The position numbers and the translations under genes were made by a program. 64,000 bases of DNA from Magnetococcales bacterium (GTDB taxonomy: Bacteria > Pseudomonadota > Magnetococcia > Magnetococcales > Magnetaquicoccaceae), in assembly GCA_015231375.1 (NCBI GenBank), contig JADGBT010000006.1, forward strand, positions 62,001 through 126,000. The letters run 5' to 3'. Shown here in pieces: positions 18,280-27,445 of the stretch. The notes below the pieces were generated by a model. The model worked only from the letters and a program-made list of their open reading frames with translations, did no database searches and was not told the DNA's origin. How positions within the stretch are numbered: the first letter of the stretch is position 1; the number at the start of each line of letters is the position of its first letter.

Positions 18280-18876
18280 ATGCCCATTACTTTTCATCCC
18301 AATGAACGAACGGTCATTTTTATCGACGGTTCCAATCTTTACGCCGCCATCCGCTCTTTGGGCTTCGATTTCGACTACAAGAAATTGCTGCTCCACTTCC
18401 AGAACCACAGCCGTCTGTTGCGCGCCTACTATTACACCGCCTTGGGCGATGATCAGGACTACTCCCCGATTCGTCCCCTGGTGGACTGGTTGGCCTACAA
18501 CGGCTATGCGGTGATCACCAAGCCCATCAAGGAATACATCGATCCGGTCACAGGGCACAAACGGATCAAGGGCAACATGGATATCGAAATCGCCGTCGGC
18601 ATGCTGCAAATGGCGCCGCATTATGACCATGCGGTGTTGTTCTCCGGTGATGGGGATTTCCGCAGTGTGGTGCAGGCGATTCAGGATCAGGGCAAATTCG
18701 TCTCCGTGGTCAGCTCTTTGCTCACGCAACCCCCGATGATCGCCGATGAATTGCGCCGTCAGGCCGACGAGTTCATCGAATTGAACACCCTGAAATCCGA
18801 ATTGATGCGCAATCCCCACGCTTCGCAGAACACCTGTCCTTCGGTGATCCCGTCGGCCCACTCCTCTGCCGAATAG
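18280..18876 (+). CDS. NYN domain protein (LabA/DUF88 family, PIN-like RNase fold)
   Basis: The 198-residue protein has the NYN/PIN-like acidic residues in order: FIDGSNLY near the N-terminus, KGNMDIEIAVGML in the middle and LFSGDGDFRSVV after it. NYN proteins are predicted metal-dependent RNases. The last 25 residues are low-complexity (Asn/Ser/Pro-rich). An AGGA ribosome site precedes ATG 18280. It stands between tRNA genes and fabD. A role in RNA processing fits the fold, but no target is indicated. Confidence 0.88.
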   Translation: MPITFHPNERTVIFIDGSNLYAAIRSLGFDFDYKKLLLHFQNHSRLLRAYYYTALGDDQDYSPIRPLVDWLAYNGYAVITKPIKEYIDPVTGHKRIKGNMDIEIAVGMLQMAPHYDHAVLFSGDGDFRSVVQAIQDQGKFVSVVSSLLTQPPMIADELRRQADEFIELNTLKSELMRNPHASQNTCPSVIPSAHSSAE

Positions 18877-18942
18877 GCCAACGCTTTATTCTTCCATCAT
18901 TCGACCCCCAAGCGTCTCTCTCGCAACCTGGAGAATTCCGGC

Positions 18943-19878
18943 ATGGGAAAAATCGCCTTTTTGTTTCCGGGACAAGGTTCCCAGTCCGTGGGTATGGGAC
19001 GGGAACTGCATGACGCCGATCCAGCCTTGGCCACCTTGTTCGACGAGGCGGACAAGGTGGTGGGCTTTTCTTTGCGGACCTTGATGTTCGACGGTCCGGA
19101 AGAGTCGCTGCGTCTGACCGAAAATGCCCAGCCCGCCCTGGTGTTGACCGGGTTGGCCGCGTTTCAACTGGTGAGTCGTCACACGGGCCTGAAACCCGAT
19201 TATGTGGCGGGTCACTCCCTGGGCGAATATGCGGCCATCGCCGCAGCCGGGGGTTTTTCCGCTGCGGACGCGATCCGTCTGGTGCGACAACGGGGCGAGG
19301 CCATGCGCAGCGCCGTGCCTCCCGGAGAAGGGGGCATGGCCGCAGTCCTCAATCTGGAGCCGGCGGAGGTGGAACGGGTCTGTCGGGAAGCGGCGGCTGA
19401 GACCGGTGGCGTCTGTGCCCCGGCCAACTACAACACCGCCTCCCAACTGGTCATCTCCGGCCATCTGACCGCCGTGGAGCGGGCCATGGCCCTGGCCAAA
19501 ATGGTCAAGGCCAAATGCATCGCCTTGCCGGTCTCGGCGCCCTTTCATTGCGTCCTCATGTCCAAGGCCGCCGAAACCATGGCCGCAGTACTCGCGCAAC
19601 AGCCGATCCGGGATCTCGATTGCCCTCTGATCGCCAATGTCACCGCCGATGAATTGCGCTCCGGCGACGCCATTCGTCACAGTCTGGTGGAACAGATCAT
19701 CGCTCCGGTTCGCTGGGAAGCCTCCATGCGGCGTCTGCTGGCGTTGGGGGTGGAGACCTTCGTGGAGTTGGGCAGCGGTCAGGTGCTGGCGGGCATGATG
19801 AAACGGATCGACAAGAGCGTCAGAATCGTCACGATCAATGGTCCCGCCGATCTGGAGAAGTTGTCCGCCCTGGCGTGA
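18943..19878 (+). CDS. fabD: Malonyl-CoA-[acyl-carrier-protein] transacylase
   Basis: FabD loads malonyl groups onto acyl carrier protein for fatty acid synthesis. The 311-residue product has the N-terminal [17 protein letters not shown] block, the catalytic Ser in GHSLGEYAA, Arg in [10 protein letters not shown] and the second catalytic His in [15 protein letters not shown] ribosome site precedes ATG 18943. The other fab genes usually found with it (fabH, fabG, acpP) are absent, and the gene is closed by a strong terminator. Confidence 0.96.
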   Translation: MGKIAFLFPGQGSQSVGMGRELHDADPALATLFDEADKVVGFSLRTLMFDGPEESLRLTENAQPALVLTGLAAFQLVSRHTGLKPDYVAGHSLGEYAAIAAAGGFSAADAIRLVRQRGEAMRSAVPPGEGGMAAVLNLEPAEVERVCREAAAETGGVCAPANYNTASQLVISGHLTAVERAMALAKMVKAKCIALPVSAPFHCVLMSKAAETMAAVLAQQPIRDLDCPLIANVTADELRSGDAIRHSLVEQIIAPVRWEASMRRLLALGVETFVELGSGQVLAGMMKRIDKSVRIVTINGPADLEKLSALA

Positions 19879-19902
19879 TCCCCGATGCGTGGAATGCGTG
19901 GA

Positions 19903-19950
19903 GCGATCCGGAAAGGAGAAATAGCCCTTTCCGGATCGCTTTTTTGTTTT
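19903..19950 (+). terminator. Intrinsic terminator of fabD
   Basis: A perfect 14-bp stem, GCGATCCGGAAAGG (19903-19916) with CCTTTCCGGATCGC (19926-19939), is followed directly by TTTTTTGTTTT. It lies 25 bp after the fabD stop, before the convergent RND genes. Confidence 0.93.
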
Positions 19951-20027
19951 TCAAGCCGGATCGCGTCCCGTGGTCCCCATCCGGGTGGATTCCCCCCGGG
20001 GAGCGGTCAAGAGGCTTCGACCGGTGA

Positions 20028-23000
20028 TCACGCCTTCTCGTTGGATTCCTCCGGATGGATCTGAGGATCGATGTAGCCCCGGACCTTCTCCAGATACAGA
20101 TACACCACCGGCGTGATGTACAGGGTCAGCCATTGGGAAAGGATCAGTCCTCCGACCACGGCCAGACCCAGAGGCTGACGCGCCTCTCCTCCGGCTCCCA
20201 TGCCCAGGGCAATGGGCAGGGTGCCCACCAGGGCGGCCATGGTGGTCATCATGATGGGTCGGAAACGGACCAGACCCGCTTCCCGGATCGCTTCCAGGGG
20301 TGTGCATTGGCCATCGCGTCGGGCCTCGATGGCGAAGTCGATCATCATGATGGCGTTTTTCTTGACGATGCCGATCAGCATGATCAGGCCCACGAAGCCG
20401 TAGAGATTCAATTCCAGTCCGAACATCTTCAGGGTCAGCAGCGCCCCCAGTCCCGCCGCCGGCAGACCGGAGAGGATGGTCAATGGGTGGATGTAGCTTT
20501 CGTACAGCATGCCCAACACCAGATAGATCACCAGCACCGCCAGTCCCAGCAACCACCCCATGCCGGCCAGCGAGGATTGAAACACCTGGGCCGACCCCTG
20601 GAAATTGGCGGCGATGGTGGCGGGCATGCCCATCTGGCCGCGCGCCTTGTTGATGGCCTCGATGGCTTGACCCAGGGAGAGTCCGGGGGCCAGGTCGAAC
20701 GACAGGGTGACTGCGGGCAGTTGTCCCTGGTGGGAGATGGTGGCTGGACCCACGGAACGGGAGATGCGCGCCACGGAGTCCAGCGGAATCAGGGTATTGT
20801 TGGCACCGCGCACATGCAGCAACGAAAGCATCGACGGATCGGTCTTGAAGGGTTCGTCCACCTCCAGCAGCAGGGAATATTGGTTGCTGGGGGCGTAGAT
20901 GGTGGAGATCTGTTTGGGTCCGAAGGCGGCGTAGAGGGTTTTTTCCAGCCGTTCCGGGGTGATGCCCAGCGTGGCGGCCTTGTCCCGATCGATTTCGACC
21001 AGGGCCTGGGGTTTGGCCAGTTGCATGTCGGAGGTGACGTTCAGGAATCCGGGCAGTTCCCGCAGGGTTTTTTCCACCTTTTCCGCCCAGGGGAAGAGTT
21101 CGCCGGTGTCGGTGCCCTGGAGGGTGAACTGGTATTGGCTTTTGGTCAGTTGGGTGCCGATGCGGATCACGGGCAGATTCTGGATGAAGGCCTTGACGCC
21201 GGGAATCCGGGCGAGCTGGGGACGCAGACGTTTGACGATTTCGTCGGCGTGGGGGCGTTCGTTCATGGGTTTCAAACGCACGAACACCCGACCGTTGTTC
21301 AGGGCCGACTGGCCTGATCCCCCGCCGATGAAGGACATGGTGGCGCTCACTCCCGGATCGGCGCCGATGATCTCCGCCACCTGGCGTTGGCGTTCGGACA
21401 TGGCCTCGAAGCCGATATCCTGTTCGGTTTCGGTGAAGCAGAGCAGTTGTCCGGTATCTTCGCTGGGCATGAATCCTTTGGGCATCTCCCGACCCACCTG
21501 GACCGACCAGGCGCCCATCAGCACGAACAGCACCAGCACCAGACGTTTATGGGCGAGCGCCCAGTCCAGGGTGGTGGCATAACCCCGGCGCATGCTCAGG
21601 AACGCGGCTTCGCTGCCCCGGATCAGCCAGTTGGCTTTCTGGTTCGGAGAGTGGGGTTTGAGCAGCCGGGAGCAGAGCATGGGGGTGAGGGAGAGGGAGA
21701 CCACCCCGGACAGGATCACCGCCGCCATGATGGCTACGGCGAATTCATGCAGCAGTCGCCCCAGGATGCCCCCCATGAACAGTACCGGAATGAAGACCGC
21801 CGCCAGCGAGAGGGTCATGGAGAGGATGGTGAAGGCGATCTGGCGACCGCCGATCAGGGTGGCCTGCCAGGGGGAGAGTCCTTTTTCCTCCATGTGCCGG
21901 GAGATGTTTTCCAGCATGACGATGGCGTCATCCACCACGAAGCCCACGGAGAGGGTGAGGGCCATCAGGGAGATGATGTTGATGCTCATGTTCATCTGGA
22001 TCATGATGGGGAACACGCCCACCAGGGAGATGGGTAGGGCGAGACTGGGGATCAGGGTGGCCGAGGCGTTGCCCAGGAACAGATAGATCACCAGCACCAC
22101 CAGCAGCAGGGAGAACAGCAAGGTGAGTTGCACATCGTGAACCGATTCGCGGATGCTCAGCGACCGGTCGTAGAGCACCTCCAGGGAGGTGGCCGCCGGC
22201 AGTTGTTGACGCAGATTGGGCAGCACGTTGCGGATGGCGTCGGCGACCGCGATGGTGTTGGAGCCGGGTTGTCGTTGAATGGCCATGACCACGCCTCGGG
22301 TGGCGTTGAACCAGGCGGCCACCAGATTGTTTTCCGGACCATCCACCACGCGGGCGATTTCGTCCAGGCGCAGCGGCGCGCCATTCTTCTGGGCGATGAC
22401 GATGGAGCGGTAGCTTTTGGCCGAGGGCAGACGTTCCGGGGTCTCCAGGGAGAGCAGACGGTTGGGATTCAGCAGATATCCGGTGGGCAGATTGGGATTG
22501 TTCTGTTGAATGGCCAGTTCCACATCTTCCAGGGAGAGTCCGTTGACGGCCAGGGCATGGGGATTGACCTTGACCCGCACGGCGGGACTCTGGCGACCAT
22601 AGATGCTCACCTGGGCCACGCCGGGCAGGGTGGAGATGCGTTGCGACAGGGTGGTGTCGGCGAATTCGGAGATTTCCGTCAGCGGCAGGGTTTCGGAGGT
22701 GAGGGCCAGATAGAAGATCGGCAGATCCGCTGGATTGACCTTCCGGTAGTAGGGGGGGATGGTCATGTTGTTGGGCAGTCGCCGCTGGGCCGAGGAGATG
22801 GCGGCTTGCACGTCCTGGGCCACGGCGTCGATGTCCCGGTCCAGCGCGAACTGGAGGGAGATCTGGGTGGTGCCCAGTCCGCTGGTGGAGGTCATGGAGT
22901 CCAGACCGGCGATGGTGGAGAACTCTTTTTCCAGCGGGAGCGCCACGGAGTTGGCCATGGTGTCCGGGGAGGCGCCGGTCAGGGTCGCGGAGACTTGAAG

Positions 23001-23132
23001 CGTGGGATAGTCCACGGTGGGCAGGGCGGATACCGGCAGTTGCTGATACGACAGCATGCCGAACAGAAACAGCCCAAGCATGGTCAGAACCGTGGTGACC
23101 GGACGATGGACGAAAAAACCGGTGATATTCAT
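20028..23132 (-). CDS. RND efflux pump inner-membrane subunit (HAE-1/AcrB-MdtB type)
   Basis: The 1034-residue proton-driven exporter has the expected twelve membrane helices and two large periplasmic loops. It starts with NITGFFVHRPVTTVLTMLGL, has the proton-relay Asp pair in TM4 (GFVVDDAIVMLEN) and the TM10 Lys (GIVKKNAIMMIDFA). It resembles MdtB/MdtC-type pumps, which export drugs, detergents or bile-like compounds; substrate is not predictable. The start at 23132 was chosen because the family always starts close to this point; a longer in-frame extension overlaps the adaptor gene. It follows the adaptor by 8 bp. No outer-membrane partner is adjacent. Confidence 0.95.
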   Translation of the reverse strand: MNITGFFVHRPVTTVLTMLGLFLFGMLSYQQLPVSALPTVDYPTLQVSATLTGASPDTMANSVALPLEKEFSTIAGLDSMTSTSGLGTTQISLQFALDRDIDAVAQDVQAAISSAQRRLPNNMTIPPYYRKVNPADLPIFYLALTSETLPLTEISEFADTTLSQRISTLPGVAQVSIYGRQSPAVRVKVNPHALAVNGLSLEDVELAIQQNNPNLPTGYLLNPNRLLSLETPERLPSAKSYRSIVIAQKNGAPLRLDEIARVVDGPENNLVAAWFNATRGVVMAIQRQPGSNTIAVADAIRNVLPNLRQQLPAATSLEVLYDRSLSIRESVHDVQLTLLFSLLLVVLVIYLFLGNASATLIPSLALPISLVGVFPIMIQMNMSINIISLMALTLSVGFVVDDAIVMLENISRHMEEKGLSPWQATLIGGRQIAFTILSMTLSLAAVFIPVLFMGGILGRLLHEFAVAIMAAVILSGVVSLSLTPMLCSRLLKPHSPNQKANWLIRGSEAAFLSMRRGYATTLDWALAHKRLVLVLFVLMGAWSVQVGREMPKGFMPSEDTGQLLCFTETEQDIGFEAMSERQRQVAEIIGADPGVSATMSFIGGGSGQSALNNGRVFVRLKPMNERPHADEIVKRLRPQLARIPGVKAFIQNLPVIRIGTQLTKSQYQFTLQGTDTGELFPWAEKVEKTLRELPGFLNVTSDMQLAKPQALVEIDRDKAATLGITPERLEKTLYAAFGPKQISTIYAPSNQYSLLLEVDEPFKTDPSMLSLLHVRGANNTLIPLDSVARISRSVGPATISHQGQLPAVTLSFDLAPGLSLGQAIEAINKARGQMGMPATIAANFQGSAQVFQSSLAGMGWLLGLAVLVIYLVLGMLYESYIHPLTILSGLPAAGLGALLTLKMFGLELNLYGFVGLIMLIGIVKKNAIMMIDFAIEARRDGQCTPLEAIREAGLVRFRPIMMTTMAALVGTLPIALGMGAGGEARQPLGLAVVGGLILSQWLTLYITPVVYLYLEKVRGYIDPQIHPEESNEKA

Positions 23133-23140
23133 CGACAGGA

Positions 23141-24283
23141 TCACTTCTGGTTGGTGTTTTCGTGGTTCGTTTTGGGAAGCTCCACCTGGGATCCCGGTTT
23201 CAGGCGCCATTGACCCACGGTGACCACCGTCTCTCCCGCCGCGACGCCGGAGGTGATGACGGTCTCTTCCTTGTCTTCCTTGGTGATGGTCAGGGCGCGG
23301 GTTTCCACGCTTTGATCCGCCTTGACCACGTACACGAACGGACCGGCGGAACCGGTGAGCACGGCGCGGGTGGGGATCACCAGGGCTTCGGGGCGGTCGA
23401 TGAGCTTGAGAGACAGGGTGACGAACAGACCCGGCCACAGGCGACGGTCTTCATTGCGGGCCTGGGCCTTGAGGCGGATGGTGCCGGTTTGCCGATCGAC
23501 CGCGTTGTCCAGGGAGAGCAGGGTGCCCGGTATGGGAGAGTCGTTTTCCCGGTTGGGGAAGATCTCCAGGGTGAGCGGTTTTTTGGCGTGATTGGCGCGA
23601 ATGGTGTTCAGATGGGGTTCGGCCACGGTGAAGGTGATGCACATGGGATCCATCTGGTGCAAGGTCACCAGGGGATTGGCGTCGTTGGCCTTGATCAGGT
23701 TGCCGGGCTGGATCAGGATGCGTCCCGCCATGCCGGTGAGCGGCGCGGTGATGCGGGTGAAGCCCAGTTGCATCTCCCCTTCGGCCAGGGCGGCGCGGTC
23801 GGCGGATACGGTGGCCTCGGCGGCCTGACGGCTGGAAACCAGCGCGGTGAGGGTCTCTTCCGAGGCGATGTTTTGCTTGTTGAGCACCGCCTGACGCTGT
23901 TCCTTGCTGCGGGCGTTTTCCAGTAGGGCCAGATCCCGATCCAGGTTGGCCTTGAGTTGTTTCAGACGGTGCTGATAGGGGCGGTCATCGAGGTCGAAGA
24001 GCGCTTGACCCTGTTGTACCTCCTGACCGTCGGTGATGTGGGATTTGAGCAGTTCTCCATCCACCCTGGCCTTGATCGACACCGCGTGACAGGTCTCCGC
24101 GTTGCCCATGGCCTGAAGGGTCAGAGGTACGTTTTTTTGCATCACCGGAGCCACCATCACCGGAACCGGCTGGGTGGCCGGATTGGTTTTGGTTTCGGTT
24201 TTTTCTGCGGAGCAGGCGGAAAGGACCGCCATGGACAAGAGCAGCACGCATGACGGCACGCATCGGATGGGGGCCGGTTCCAT
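23141..24283 (-). CDS. RND efflux periplasmic adaptor, lipoprotein
   Basis: The 380-residue membrane-fusion protein has a lipoprotein signal peptide with lipobox VLSAC near residue 24, a split lipoyl domain (VSIKARVDGELLKSHITDGQEVQQGQALFDLD and LGFTRITAPLTGMAGRI), an alpha-hairpin between them, and a beta-barrel/membrane-proximal part. It links the pump encoded downstream to an outer-membrane channel. The start at 24283 places the signal peptide correctly; an extended frame upstream runs into the 55-bp repeats. The operon order is adaptor then pump. Confidence 0.94.
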   Translation of the reverse strand: MEPAPIRCVPSCVLLLSMAVLSACSAEKTETKTNPATQPVPVMVAPVMQKNVPLTLQAMGNAETCHAVSIKARVDGELLKSHITDGQEVQQGQALFDLDDRPYQHRLKQLKANLDRDLALLENARSKEQRQAVLNKQNIASEETLTALVSSRQAAEATVSADRAALAEGEMQLGFTRITAPLTGMAGRILIQPGNLIKANDANPLVTLHQMDPMCITFTVAEPHLNTIRANHAKKPLTLEIFPNRENDSPIPGTLLSLDNAVDRQTGTIRLKAQARNEDRRLWPGLFVTLSLKLIDRPEALVIPTRAVLTGSAGPFVYVVKADQSVETRALTITKEDKEETVITSGVAAGETVVTVGQWRLKPGSQVELPKTNHENTNQK

Positions 24284-24501
24284 GGCAAGATGACCTCGTG
24301 CAAAATGAAAGAATAGTGGACCGATCATTCCAGTATAGTCCACGTCGCTCAGGATTGACCAGAGCTGTCGGGATGCCGGTGAACGATGGATCAGACAGGG
24401 GCCACGTCGCTCAGGATTGACCAGAGCGGTCGGGATGCCGGTGAACGATGGATCAGCGGACACGCAAGGTGGCAAGGTGCGGTCGTCGCCCTTTTTGGGG
24501 G
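24284..24501. other. Upstream region of the RND operon
   Basis: This gene-free stretch lies between the RND adaptor start and the chemoreceptor stop, both minus-strand. It contains two copies of a 55-bp sequence (24340-24394 and 24402-24456) and an inverted repeat GTGGAC/GTCCAC (24316-24321, 24338-24343). On the minus strand TATACT (plus 24334-24339) could be a -10 element for the RND operon, but no good -35 is visible. Confidence 0.5.
24340..24456. repeat. Tandem duplication of a 55-bp sequence
   Basis: Copy 1 (24340-24394) and copy 2 (24402-24456) differ at one base (CTGTCG versus CGGTCG) and repeat with a 62-bp period. Both begin CCACGTCGCTCAGG and end GAACGATGGATCAG. They lie about 55 bp upstream of the RND adaptor start, where regulator sites would be expected. 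Confidence 0.95.
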
Positions 24502-27276
24502 TTACCGCACCCCTTTGTCGTTCAGGAAGGTCTTGTAGCCCATGTCGTGTTTGAGGATGTGTTCCAGCAGCCAATCCTTGAGGAATTTCAGCAGTTCCCC
24601 CGCCAGGGCGAAGGAGTCGCCGTTAAGCAGGGTTTTGTGCTGTTCCCGGATGTATTGGAGGAACTTGGCGTGTTGCTGGTGTTGAGCCTCCACGCCGTTG
24701 TAGCCGTGTTCGTTCAGCAAGCGTTCTTCGCGGGTGAAGTGGGTGGTGGCGTAGTTGATCAATTCGTCCAGGATATGGTTCAAGACCTGATTGCTCTGTT
24801 TTTGTTCCATGGCGGAGTGGAGTTGATTGATCAGTTCGATCAGTTTGCGGTGATCCAGGTCAAAGGCGTCCACGCCGACGGAGAGTTTCTGGCGCCATTG
24901 GATCAACGGGATCTTGGAGTTCTGGTCATCGGTTCCGCCCAGATACAGCTGGTTCAACTGCTCGAAGAACACCCGGCGCAATTCGTGGAAGAACAGCATC
25001 GCGTCCTGAATGGCCACCGTTTGATCTTCACGGATCAGGCGCAGGACTTCGAGCGAGGTGTCGTGCAGTTGTTTGTGGGAGGCCTCCATTTTGGCGTAAA
25101 GAGGCAGATGACCGTATTGATCCTGAACCTGATCGTGCAGCCATTGATCCACGGGGCACTGGTCTGGATTGGCGTCCTTCTCGGCCACGCTGGCGTCGCG
25201 GGTGGAGATGGCCAGATTGAGGACATACATGAGTTGCAGCACCGCCTCTTTGATGCGGCGGATGTTGAACGGTTCCGGTCCCACATCCATGCGCGCCTGG
25301 GCTGAATACAGCTCTTCGCTGATGCCGCCGACCACATCCCCCATGGCCTGGAAATGGGTGACGATGCCGTGCATGGTCTCCACCACCCGCAGGGAGTCGT
25401 CGGCTTTTTCCCGCACCTGATCGGCGAGCCGGTCGGTGCGTTCGGCGGCCTGTTGAATGGCCTGGGCCGATTCCACCGTGGAACGGGTGCGATCTTCCAT
25501 CTCCTGGGCGGAGAGCGCGATCCGTTCGGCGGAGGAGGCGATCTCCTGACTGCCCAAAGCCGCCTGTTCGGCGGCCCGCACCACGTCGGTGGCCGACATT
25601 TGCAACTCTTCGGCGCCGTGGTTCACTTCGGCGGTGGCCTGGGCCACTTTGCCGGTGGCGATCACGATTTGATCCGTGGCCTGACTCTGGGCGGTGACCG
25701 AATGGTTGATGGCCGCGTTGGCCGTGCTGATGCGCTCCACGGCGTCGTGGATGATGTCGGTTTTTTCCTTGGCTTCCTGGGTTTGATCCCGGATGGCCTC
25801 GATTTGTCCCTGGATCAGCAGGGTGGCTTCGGCGGTTTGACGGGCCAGTTCCTTGACCTCGTTGGCCACCACGGCAAACCCCTTGCCCGCATCCCCGGCT
25901 CCCGCCGCCTCGATGGCCGCGTTGAGGGCCAGCATGAAGGTCTGTTCGGTGATGTGGTTGATGATCTCCACCACCGCGCCGATCTCGTGGGCCGAGTGGG
26001 AGAGCTTTTCCATCACCTCTTCGGCTTCGCTGGCCCGGTCCCGCGCGGTTTCCGACTCCTGGACCGCAGCCCGACAGCGGTTGCGCACTTCGTCCAGCGA
26101 GAGTTTCATCTGTTCGGCGGAACTGGCCACACTGGCGATGGCGTCATGGACCTCGGTGAGTTGATCGTGTACGGTTTCGATGTTGCCCAGCATCCGTTGC
26201 GCCGAGTTGGCCATGGAGGAGACGCTGGCATTGGCCTGTTCCGTGGCGCTGGCAATGGTGTTGATGCCTTCGGTCACGTGGCGCGCGGCGTCGTGCAGGG
26301 CGCCCAGATTGACCACCGACTGGTCCACATTCTCTTTGATCTGGACGATTTCGCCACGCAGTGCGTGGTTTTGAGAGACCACCGCCCGGGCGATGACATC
26401 CAGATCCTTGCTGCTGCTGCCGATGCTGCGGCGCAGGGTCAGGATTTCCGACACGAAGGCGGTGATGTTGGCGGCTTGCAGGTTGATCTGACGGATGTTG
26501 TCGCTGAAAATGCGCACCAGTCGGTTGATGTGGCCATTGATCAGCCCCAGTTCATCCTTGCGTTGATCCTGGCAGGCTTTGATGGTCAGATCGCCGTTGC
26601 CCACCTGTTCCATGACGTTGACCATCTCGTGGATCGGTTGGGTCAGGGAGAGGCCGATTCTCCAACCGAGCACACCCACCGTGACCAGGGCGATCAGCAG
26701 CAGGATCAGAATCCCGCCACGCAGAAAGCCGAGCCGCGTCTGAACCGAGGCGAGATTCTCTTCCGCGAAGGTGATTTGTCGATCCAGGAAGGGTTTCAGG
26801 ACCGCGCCAAAGGCTTCGGCCTGTTCGTCGAAATCCTTCATCATGGCGTTGCCCTTGTCCGGGCCGCCATCGATATAGGCCTGGGCCATTTTGCGGCCCA
26901 TGGCGTAAAAATTCTGGAAGCGTTGGGCGAGGGTTTCCAGTTCCTGGATTTGCGCGGCGTTCTCCGCTTGGCGGGCGTGGCGCAGGAACACCTCCCGGGC
27001 CTCCAGAAAAGCGCGGGCATGCTCTTCGGCCTTGGTGAAACCGTCGTCGAAGCCGGGTTTGGAACGGGTCGCCGAAATGTCGGTCAGCCACTGTTGCACC
27101 TGGACCACATGCAGTTCCATCTCTTTGGCCTGCATCGCCAGATTGAAACCGACCTCATGGGCCTGTCTGGTCTGGTGGATGACCTGTCCACTGACTACGA
27201 TCCCCCACACGCCCAATATCAGCAGCATGATCAGAGGCACGAGAAAGCCGAGGAAAATTCTTTGAGTGATGTTCAT
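24502..27276 (-). CDS. Methyl-accepting chemotaxis protein with CZB and C-terminal bacteriohemerythrin domains
   Basis: A 924-residue chemoreceptor. TM1 (about 8-29), a periplasmic four-helix sensor (about 35-180), TM2 (about 186-206), HAMP (about 208-260), a long signalling coiled coil with the conserved hairpin [20 protein letters not shown] near 444-463, a CZB-like domain (about 670-760; Cys707, His734, His738) and a hemerythrin fold (about 795-915). The hemerythrin ligands seen are His809, His847 with Glu851, His869, His906 and Asp911; the usual first His of HxxxH is Gln865 (QHQQH). The first CZB His is not evident. Hemerythrin domains bind O2 at a di-iron site and CZB binds zinc, so oxygen or redox taxis is the likely role. 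No other che genes are nearby. Confidence 0.93.
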   Translation of the reverse strand: MNITQRIFLGFLVPLIMLLILGVWGIVVSGQVIHQTRQAHEVGFNLAMQAKEMELHVVQVQQWLTDISATRSKPGFDDGFTKAEEHARAFLEAREVFLRHARQAENAAQIQELETLAQRFQNFYAMGRKMAQAYIDGGPDKGNAMMKDFDEQAEAFGAVLKPFLDRQITFAEENLASVQTRLGFLRGGILILLLIALVTVGVLGWRIGLSLTQPIHEMVNVMEQVGNGDLTIKACQDQRKDELGLINGHINRLVRIFSDNIRQINLQAANITAFVSEILTLRRSIGSSSKDLDVIARAVVSQNHALRGEIVQIKENVDQSVVNLGALHDAARHVTEGINTIASATEQANASVSSMANSAQRMLGNIETVHDQLTEVHDAIASVASSAEQMKLSLDEVRNRCRAAVQESETARDRASEAEEVMEKLSHSAHEIGAVVEIINHITEQTFMLALNAAIEAAGAGDAGKGFAVVANEVKELARQTAEATLLIQGQIEAIRDQTQEAKEKTDIIHDAVERISTANAAINHSVTAQSQATDQIVIATGKVAQATAEVNHGAEELQMSATDVVRAAEQAALGSQEIASSAERIALSAQEMEDRTRSTVESAQAIQQAAERTDRLADQVREKADDSLRVVETMHGIVTHFQAMGDVVGGISEELYSAQARMDVGPEPFNIRRIKEAVLQLMYVLNLAISTRDASVAEKDANPDQCPVDQWLHDQVQDQYGHLPLYAKMEASHKQLHDTSLEVLRLIREDQTVAIQDAMLFFHELRRVFFEQLNQLYLGGTDDQNSKIPLIQWRQKLSVGVDAFDLDHRKLIELINQLHSAMEQKQSNQVLNHILDELINYATTHFTREERLLNEHGYNGVEAQHQQHAKFLQYIREQHKTLLNGDSFALAGELLKFLKDWLLEHILKHDMGYKTFLNDKGVR

Positions 27277-27445
27277 GGTTCGCTATGACGGATCTGATAT
27301 TTTTTTGTTGTGCGACGCGAATGTCCATTTCTCGCACGTTTGGTAAGTCCCTTTAACAGCATAGCCGAATTCCATCACAAGGGAACGGTTGCGCAACAAA
27401 AAAATGGAGTGATCGTCCGTTTTTTGCGAAGCAAGCACTTACAAA
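27277..27445. other. AT-rich gap with a diverged inverted repeat
   Basis: The 169 bp between the CoA-transferase stop and the chemoreceptor start hold no gene. TTTTTTTGTTGTGCGAC (27300-27316) and GTTGCGCAACAAAAAAA (27388-27404) form an inverted repeat with 15 of 17 positions matching. It may contain the chemoreceptor promoter and a terminator for the upstream operon, but neither is clear. Confidence 0.5.

Noticed and set aside
20055-22086. Plus-strand open frames across the RND pump
   Set aside because: They are shadows of a pump gene with complete TM4 and TM10 proton-relay motifs; no ribosome sites or recognisable domains.
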